In this document: piece by piece, positions 59,374 through 64,000 of the stretch
How the letters are laid out: every line of letters begins with the position of its first letter
How positions within the stretch are numbered: position 1 is the stretch's first letter
Origin: Arenibacterium halophilum
GTDB lineage: Bacteria > Pseudomonadota > Alphaproteobacteria > Rhodobacterales > Rhodobacteraceae
Reading direction: 5' to 3'
Length of the DNA: 64,000 bases
NCBI RefSeq assembly: GCF_005938225.1
Contig: NZ_VCPC01000005.1
Span: forward strand, 105,519 to 169,518
Notes under the pieces: generated by a model
What the model saw: only the letters and a program-made list of their open reading frames with translations
What the model was told of the DNA's origin: nothing
Databases searched by the model: none
Translations under genes and position numbers: made by a program

Positions 59374-59820
59374 TTACTCGGTGTCCTGGCGCAGCAACGC
59401 AAGCAAGCGTTCGGCCGAAGTCACTTCGCGCAGAGGCAGGGCATTCTGCTCTTCGCTCGGATCGACTTCATAGCTGAGTCCCTGCCCATCCCAGAACCAC
59501 CAGTAGACAATATTGCCCTGCTTGTCGCGGATCGGCATTCGGAAGGTCGGGAAGCGATGCGCGATGTCCGAGATGTCGATCGTCGCCGCGACCTCATGGG
59601 CCACGCCCAGACGCTTCAGGGCGCCGGCCAGCGGGATCATGACCGTCTGGTGCGCCGGCCCCTTGGCCAGCGCAGTCAAGTCCGTCGGGCGGCTGTCGTG
59701 ACGTCCCGACAACACCCGCACCACCGTTGGATAGCTGGGGTGGTCATGGGTCACCAGCACATAGGCCAGACCCACTCCGGTATCGACTTCGACAAGATCT
59801 CCCGGGCTGAATTCCTTCAT
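59374..59820 (-). CDS. Protein of unknown function in the aromatic cluster
   Basis: 148 residues; I do not recognise the family. The start MKEFSPGDLVEVDTGVGLAYVLVTHDHPSYPTVVRVL reads like a small beta-barrel, and the centre SDIAHRFPTFRMPIRDKQGNIVYWWFWDGQGLSY is rich in aromatics. AAGGGGGG precedes the ATG. The gene follows the 4,5-dihydroxyphthalate-decarboxylase-like gene by 10 bp and precedes EamA by 17 bp, so it is a firm member of the operon. No signal peptide or membrane helix. It could be a substrate-binding helper or an immunity-like accessory; this is open. Confidence 0.8.
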   Translation of the reverse strand: MKEFSPGDLVEVDTGVGLAYVLVTHDHPSYPTVVRVLSGRHDSRPTDLTALAKGPAHQTVMIPLAGALKRLGVAHEVAATIDISDIAHRFPTFRMPIRDKQGNIVYWWFWDGQGLSYEVDPSEEQNALPLREVTSAERLLALLRQDTE

Positions 59821-59830
59821 CGTGCCCCCC

Positions 59831-60823
59831 TTACAGGCTGTAGGCTTCAAAGGTCGACGGGTGGAAAAGCTCTTCGATCGCCACGCGACGCGGGGACAGG
59901 CCCTGGGACGCATGGTAGCCAAGGAAGGTGTCGAGCGTGTGCGTATTCGCGGCCACGCCATAGCTCCACGGATCGGGGCCCATCAGGGCCTGCGCCCGGT
60001 TCAGTGTGTCCTCGACAAAAGGCATGGTGACCTTGGTTGCCGATGTATCCTGCAACGCGGCTGTCGCCAGCGCCTTGGCCTCGGAAAACCCTTTCATCAA
60101 CGCACCCGGCAGCCACGGATGGGCATCGGCCAGCGACCGCCGCAACCCGACAACATGCATGATCGGGAAAATCTGCGTCTTGCGGAAATAGTCTTCGGCA
60201 GCACCGATGCTGTCCGTGAACAGCCGTCCGACGTGCGGATGCCCCTCGGCGAAGCAACGCGGCCAGCGCGGGCCGATGAACCCGTCGATCTCGCCGTCCA
60301 TAAGCATCTGGTTCAACGTCGACCCATCGGGCGCCGCTTCGACAACGACATCCGATGGCAGATCGACCTTGATCTTCTCGGGTCGGCCGGGCGTATCCAT
60401 CCCTCCGCGGACCCAGGTGATGTCTGACGGTTTGACCCCGTGATGCTCTTCAAGAATGCCACGCACCCAAACGTTGGCCGACAGTTGATATTCGGCAATG
60501 CCGATCCGCCGCCCCTTCAGATCTTCCGGGCTGTCAATGCCGCGATCGGTGCGGATGTATACCGAGGTGTGGCGGAAGGCGCGGCTCAGGAACACAGGGA
60601 TCGCAACATAATGCGCATCGCCGCGTGCCACCGAGATCGAGTAAGACGACAGCGACAATTCCGATATGTCGCAGGCCTGATGGCGGAACGCGCGAAAGAA
60701 CATTTCTTCCGGGGATTGCAGCATTGGCACCGGATCGACGCCATCGATCTGCACCCGCCCATCCACAATGGCCCGCGTCCGGTCGTAGTCGCCCATTGCC
60801 AGGGACAGGGTCAGTTTACTCAT
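59831..60823 (-). CDS. 4,5-Dihydroxyphthalate decarboxylase-like protein
   Basis: A 330-residue protein of the family that removes CO2 from 4,5-dihydroxyphthalate to give protocatechuate; the fold resembles periplasmic binding proteins, but no signal peptide is present. Family features: LSLAMGDYDRTRAIVDGRVQIDGVDP at the N-terminus, FRHQACDISELSLSSYSISVARGD and AIPVFLSRAFRHTSVYIRTDRGIDSPEDLKGRRIGIAEYQLSANVWVRGIL. It overlaps the dehydrogenase gene by 8 bp. Known alternatives are UPF/ABC-like proteins of the same fold, but the surrounding genes favour the decarboxylase. Confidence 0.88.
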   Translation of the reverse strand: MSKLTLSLAMGDYDRTRAIVDGRVQIDGVDPVPMLQSPEEMFFRAFRHQACDISELSLSSYSISVARGDAHYVAIPVFLSRAFRHTSVYIRTDRGIDSPEDLKGRRIGIAEYQLSANVWVRGILEEHHGVKPSDITWVRGGMDTPGRPEKIKVDLPSDVVVEAAPDGSTLNQMLMDGEIDGFIGPRWPRCFAEGHPHVGRLFTDSIGAAEDYFRKTQIFPIMHVVGLRRSLADAHPWLPGALMKGFSEAKALATAALQDTSATKVTMPFVEDTLNRAQALMGPDPWSYGVAANTHTLDTFLGYHASQGLSPRRVAIEELFHPSTFEAYSL

Positions 60824-62009
60824 GCTCGATCTCCTCTTGGTTCAGGCCGCATTGCCGGCCGAGCCTGACCGGAGCTCCGGTTTCGGCTGATGTCAGAATG
60901 GCGTGGCACACTTCGAGGCTGGCCAGCCCCCAGTGCCCGCTTTGCGCCGGTGCCCGACCCTGCCGGACCGCCCCGTAAAGCGCGTCGATCACTTCCTGAC
61001 GCGGCACCGGGCCGACCGGAGCCTCGACAAAGCGGCGCTCGGTGTCGGCAAAAATCTCGACACCACCGGGTGTCAGACGCAGGTCGGCCCGGTCGCAAAT
61101 CGCAATCACCGGCCCGAAATGTTCGTGATGCGTTGCCTTGGCCGGCGCCTTGCCCTGACCGAAGGTTCGCGTCGTTTTGAGTTTCGCCTCAGACTCGGCA
61201 TCCAGCCCGATCAGGGCGCTGCGCGCGGCACCGTAACCGCCAGATGGTTTTGGCGCGCCAAGCTCGCCGATATCATCCATCCAGATATCGCTGTCGAAAT
61301 GCGCGTAGCCGGAATAGGTGAGCGTGGCAAAGGCTCCGCCCGCGAACGACAGCAAGGCCGAATAGGCACCTTCCGTCGGGCGGTCCGGATCCCAATTCCC
61401 GGTCATCGCGAACAATGTCTCGGCTTGGCCACCGCAAAGCAGGCGCACCATGTCGATCTGATGGATACCCTGGCTGAACAGCACGCCGCCGCCTTCTTCG
61501 GTGCGAAGCTCTTCGGGACGACGCGGGCGATACAGGAAATCGGTATAGTTGAACGCCTGCACCATGCGCAGCGCGCCAAATTCGCCGCTGTCGATCAGCC
61601 GCCGCGCAAGCGCCACCGGCGCATCGAAACTGTGGCTCGGCCCGACAATCAGATGCCCGCCGCTCTCTTCGGCCGCCGCCACCATCCGCTCGGCATCTTC
61701 CATCGATACCGAAAGCGGCTTGTCGACCAGCACATGCTTGCCGCCCTTAAGCGCCGCAATCACATGGTCTGCGTGCATCTGATGCGGCGTCGCCACATAT
61801 ATCGCCTCGACGTTCGGGTCCGACGCCAGTTCGTCGACCGAAGCATATCCCGTTCCGCCGAAGTCCCGTTCGAATGCGGCCCGGCTTTCGGCTCGCGGCG
61901 CGGCGGCAGCGACCAGCCTGATCCGAGGATCAGCCTGAAATGCCGGCAGCGTAAGCATGAAGGCGCGCCCAAGTCCGGCAACGCCAAGGCGGACGGGATC
62001 AGAGGTCAA
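60816..62009 (-). CDS. Gfo/Idh/MocA oxidoreductase, phthalate-dihydrodiol-dehydrogenase-like
   Basis: An NAD(P)-dependent dehydrogenase of 397 residues. The N-terminal Rossmann motif is RLGVAGLGRAFMLTLPAF and the EKP-type motif is HVLVDKPLSVSMEDAERM, with catalytic-domain FSQGIHQIDMVRLLCGG. In phthalate clusters this family oxidises the cis-dihydrodiol to 4,5-dihydroxyphthalate, the step directly before the decarboxylase. It overlaps the reductase gene by 11 bp. Confidence 0.88.
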   Translation of the reverse strand: MTSDPVRLGVAGLGRAFMLTLPAFQADPRIRLVAAAAPRAESRAAFERDFGGTGYASVDELASDPNVEAIYVATPHQMHADHVIAALKGGKHVLVDKPLSVSMEDAERMVAAAEESGGHLIVGPSHSFDAPVALARRLIDSGEFGALRMVQAFNYTDFLYRPRRPEELRTEEGGGVLFSQGIHQIDMVRLLCGGQAETLFAMTGNWDPDRPTEGAYSALLSFAGGAFATLTYSGYAHFDSDIWMDDIGELGAPKPSGGYGAARSALIGLDAESEAKLKTTRTFGQGKAPAKATHHEHFGPVIAICDRADLRLTPGGVEIFADTERRFVEAPVGPVPRQEVIDALYGAVRQGRAPAQSGHWGLASLEVCHAILTSAETGAPVRLGRQCGLNQEEIEHE

Positions 62010-62937
62010 GGACCAGCTTCCCCGATGTGGCCCGCGACACGCAGATCATGATGTATTCGCCCTTTTCCTCGTCCATCAGCACCATGTCCCGGTGATCGGC
62101 ATCGCCCGAGATCAGCCGCGTCTTGCAAGTGCCGCAGGTCCCGCTTTCACAAGAGCTGACGGTCTTGTGGCCGGAATCGCGCAACGCCTCGAGGATCGAC
62201 CGGTCCTCGGGGACAGTGACCGTCTCGCCCGATTTCGCCAGTTCGACCTCGAAGGCCACATCGTCGGCCCGCACAACGTCGATCGGCTTGAAATCCTCGA
62301 AGTGCACGCGCCCCTCGGGCCAGTGGCCGGAAATCGCCTTGATCTCTTCCATCAGGGGCTTGGGTCCGCAACAGAACACATGCGTCTGCTGCGGTTCGGC
62401 AAAGTGGTCCCAGAAATCGTAAACCTTTTCCGGATCGCCATCGTCGTGATGGATCAGAACGCGGTCGCCGTAGGCTGCCGTCAACTCGTCCAGATACGCC
62501 GTCTCATTGGCACTGCGCGTGCAATAGATGATATTGAACCGCTTGTTCTGGCGCTCGAGTTCCTGCGCCATTGCATAGATGGGAGTGACCCCGATGCCAC
62601 CGGCAATCAGCAGGTATTCTGCCACATCGGTCAGCGGAAAATCGTTCTCGGGCGGCTCTACATCCAGTTCGGTCCCCTCAGAGGCCGCCTCATGCATCGA
62701 AGACGACCCGCCGCGCGACTCCGCCTCGCGCTTCACCGCGATCATATACGACTCTGGAGACGATCCATTGCCCACAAGGGAGTAACGACGCATCGCGCCC
62801 GAAGGCGTCTGAACCGTCACATGGGCACCTGGCGTAAAGTCGGGAAGCGTAGAGCCATCGACCGCCACAAGGGTGAATTCGGCAATCTGGTCGGTCAACG
62901 CCCGCTTGTGCGCAACCTTCATTCTGATGCTGTCCAT
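61999..62937 (-). CDS. PDR/VanB-type oxidoreductase (FMN, NADH, 2Fe-2S)
   Basis: A 312-residue reductase that supplies electrons to the Rieske oxygenase. Domain order is FMN domain (RRYSLVGNGSSPESYMIAVKRE), NAD domain (LLIAGGIGVTPIYAMAQEL, CCGPKPLM) and C-terminal plant-type ferredoxin with CESGTCGTC and the last cysteine in MICVSRA. The start is ATG 62937 (MDSIRMKVAHK) with GGGGAGG upstream; 62961 is less likely. First gene of the minus operon behind the operator-promoter at 62967-62995. Confidence 0.92.
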   Translation of the reverse strand: MDSIRMKVAHKRALTDQIAEFTLVAVDGSTLPDFTPGAHVTVQTPSGAMRRYSLVGNGSSPESYMIAVKREAESRGGSSSMHEAASEGTELDVEPPENDFPLTDVAEYLLIAGGIGVTPIYAMAQELERQNKRFNIIYCTRSANETAYLDELTAAYGDRVLIHHDDGDPEKVYDFWDHFAEPQQTHVFCCGPKPLMEEIKAISGHWPEGRVHFEDFKPIDVVRADDVAFEVELAKSGETVTVPEDRSILEALRDSGHKTVSSCESGTCGTCKTRLISGDADHRDMVLMDEEKGEYIMICVSRATSGKLVLDL

Positions 62938-62966
62938 CGGACCTCCCCGAACCATTTTCAAAAGAT

Positions 62967-62995
62967 TACTTAGATACCTAACAATATCATGTCAA
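62967..62995 (-). promoter_or_regulatory. Operator-promoter of the reductase operon
   Basis: On the minus strand: -35 TTGACA (62990-62995), 17-bp spacer, -10 TAAGTA (62967-62972). The spacer and -10 contain TTAGGTATCTAA (62970-62981), an inverted repeat TTAG-N4-CTAA. The same arrangement stands before the Rieske gene. A repressor bound here would block RNA polymerase, as expected for a MarR protein. Confidence 0.65.
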
Positions 62996-63074
62996 GCGAA
63001 CCTGCGGCCCGACAATCCTGCGGCCGCTTTGCCTTGAGCGGGCGGTTTCCTGCCCCGGGTTCGCGTTACAAAGT

Positions 63075-63644
63075 TCAGGTTCTCAGCAACCAGGGGCGCA
63101 GCACGCGGGTCAGCCACGGCACGATAAACGCGGTGGTCAGCCCGGTCAGAACCGCTGCTACGATGAACAGACCCGCAACCCAGTGCACCCGTTCCGTCAG
63201 CGGCCGGAATGCCCAGACAAGTGCCACCAGTGCCGGGTAAACCGCCAGCATGCTGGTGGCCCAGCGTTTCCAGAAGGGAGGCGCGGGCGGCGTTCCGGGC
63301 AGGCTTTGGATCGGCGCGAACCAGATCGAAGAGCCCGCGGCCTGCTGCCGTGAAATATCCGCAATCGCGAGAGATTCGATTCGATCCAGCAGGGCCCGCC
63401 GCTGATCCGACGCGGTCCAGCTCGCAAGCGAGTCCGCATCGCGAAACCGCAGGACGACAAAGAAATCCACCCCAAGTCCGCCGTCGCGTCGGATCACATC
63501 AAGGCCAAGAAAGCCCTCGGCCTCCGAAACCCGCTGTCCGATTTCAGTCAGAGCCTCGGCACAGGCCGCCGCATCGCGCTCGCGCACGCGCAGCGCCACC
63601 AGCATCCGGGTCTCCGATTCCTCCAGCATCGCTGCCGTCTCCAT
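63075..63644 (-). CDS. ABM-domain protein with C-terminal membrane helices
   Basis: 189 residues. The first 100 resemble the antibiotic biosynthesis monooxygenase (ABM/Dabb-like) ferredoxin fold (MLVALRVRERDAAACAEALTEIGQRVSEAEGFLGLDVIRRDGGLGVDFFVVLRFRDADSLASWTASDQRRALLDRI). After a linker, two hydrophobic helices follow (TSMLAVYPALVALVWAF and VAGLFIVAAVLTGLTTAFIVPWL). This two-part layout is known for uncharacterised membrane-bound ABM proteins. GGAG precedes the ATG. It lies between the reductase and Rieske genes with its own promoter region, divergent from the oxygenase. Confidence 0.82.
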   Translation of the reverse strand: METAAMLEESETRMLVALRVRERDAAACAEALTEIGQRVSEAEGFLGLDVIRRDGGLGVDFFVVLRFRDADSLASWTASDQRRALLDRIESLAIADISRQQAAGSSIWFAPIQSLPGTPPAPPFWKRWATSMLAVYPALVALVWAFRPLTERVHWVAGLFIVAAVLTGLTTAFIVPWLTRVLRPWLLRT

Positions 63645-63660
63645 CTCTTAAGTCTCCATT

Positions 63661-63702
63661 TGCGGGGCGGCCCCGCAGCTTTTTTCCATAGATGTGGAAA
63701 AA
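63661..63702. promoter_or_regulatory. Two adjacent inverted repeats in the Rieske/ABM divergent region
   Basis: TGCGGGG-CGG-CCCCGCA (63661-63677) followed on the plus strand by GCTTTTTT looks like a terminator although no plus gene ends here. It overlaps TTTTTCCA-TAGATG-TGGAAAAA (63681-63702), an exact 8-bp inverted repeat that could be an operator. On the minus strand the first hairpin falls in the leader of the ABM gene. Confidence 0.5.
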
Positions 63703-63846
63703 TTACTTGTTTTCATCTCGGCCCAATCCCGGACTTCTGCCAAGAACAAAGCAAAACTCCATGTTTCTCTGGCCGATACCGGTCGCGCACCAATACAACG
63801 CCCATCCGCAACGGCCATCTGACCCGAGCGCGGCCGTCAATTCGTA

Positions 63847-63875
63847 TTGAGATATATTAGAGACCTAAGTAACAT
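63847..63875 (+). promoter_or_regulatory. Operator-promoter of the Rieske oxygenase gene
   Basis: -35 TTGAGA (63847-63852), 17-bp spacer, -10 TAACAT (63870-63875). Inside the spacer lies TTAGAGACCTAA (63857-63868), with the flank CTAAGTAA shared with the reductase promoter in the same orientation to its gene. Start codon 52 bp after the -10. Confidence 0.65.
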
Positions 63876-63926
63876 GCCGTCCAGCCCAAGTTGGCCGCCA
63901 CGAGCGGAACCGGAGGAGATGACAGG

Positions 63927-64000
63927 ATGCTTACGCGCGAAGAGAACGACATGTTGACGCTTGTGTCAGGTGATGCGGCGATGGGAAAGCTGATGCGTCA
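63927..64000 (+). CDS. Rieske ring-hydroxylating oxygenase large subunit, 3' truncated by window edge
   Basis: Only 24 codons are visible: MLTREENDMLTLVSGDAAMG then KLMR. This N-terminus matches phthalate 4,5-dioxygenase-type oxygenases, which begin MLxxEENxxLTxxxxGTPMGxLxRxYW. GGAGGAG lies upstream of the ATG. The Rieske and iron-binding motifs lie outside the window. The neighbouring reductase, dehydrogenase and decarboxylase genes support the assignment. Confidence 0.75.
   Translation, partial: MLTREENDMLTLVSGDAAMGKLMR

Noticed and set aside
1..64000. Search for insertion sequences, integrases, toxin-antitoxin or phage genes
   Set aside because: No transposase, recombinase or phage motif was seen in any credible frame; the window is a run of catabolic and transport operons.

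Overview
The window looks like chromosomal DNA of an alphaproteobacterium of the Rhodobacterales (Roseobacter/Paracoccus type). The reasons are the high GC content, five TRAP substrate-binding proteins and four TRAP membrane pairs in 64 kb, the ECF-type biotin importer BioMNY, the carboxynorspermidine polyamine route, and an intergenic GGGGGC-TCT-GCCCCC element of a kind I recall from Rhodobacterales genomes. I saw no rRNA, tRNA, insertion sequence, phage gene or CRISPR array. Almost all genes are importers, catabolic enzymes or local regulators.

Layout. 1-552: end of a maleylpyruvate-isomerase-type protein. 708-5306 (minus): a LivJ-type ABC importer (livH-livM-livG-livF-SBP) preceded by a coupled 31-codon small ORF. 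5751-13453 (minus): a TRAP importer (P, then a cupin, Q, M), an IclR regulator and an ATP-dependent hydantoinase/oxoprolinase (hyuA, hyuB). 13629-15627: a divergent XRE-cupin regulator and a GABA/putrescine-type aminotransferase. 15685-17596 (minus): bioM-bioN-bioY. 17806-20230 (plus): carboxynorspermidine decarboxylase and dehydrogenase.

20322-35914 is the most unusual block. It holds a three-gene biotin-dependent carboxylase/decarboxylase (BCCP, biotin carboxylase, carboxyltransferase), an orphan TRAP receptor, an IclR regulator, a complete TRAP system, a TRAP Q-M pair lacking its own receptor, a cysteine hydrolase, a 3-hydroxyacyl-CoA dehydrogenase, a CaiB CoA-transferase, a short citrate-synthase-fold (citryl-CoA-lyase-like) protein and a second IclR regulator. 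Three intergenic palindromes of the form TTCNCATATGNGAA lie upstream of the carboxylase/orphan receptor, the Q-M pair and the CoA-transferase. They suggest one regulon for uptake, CoA activation and cleavage of a citrate-like or branched tricarboxylic/dicarboxylic acid.

35957-48203: a TRAP system and a LysR regulator diverge. Downstream of LysR lie a ThDP enzyme, a quinone-oxidoreductase-type dehydrogenase, a YbhB/PEBP protein, a Baeyer-Villiger-type monooxygenase, a second copy of the TRAP receptor and a secreted serine hydrolase. Two of the spacers are packed with hairpins.

48271-57346 (minus): amidase, GntR regulator, M20 peptidase and a dipeptide-type ABC importer (OppA, B, C, D, F). 57799-64000: a phthalate-type aromatic catabolic cluster. 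It contains the start of a Rieske ring-hydroxylating oxygenase (plus strand) and, on the minus strand, an ABM-domain membrane protein, a PDR-type reductase, a dihydrodiol-dehydrogenase-like protein, a 4,5-dihydroxyphthalate-decarboxylase-like protein, an unknown 148-residue protein, an EamA exporter and a MarR regulator. Two matching TTAG-N4-CTAA sites sit inside the two main promoters. Starts were corrected by eye where the longest frame ran back into non-coding or overlapping sequence.
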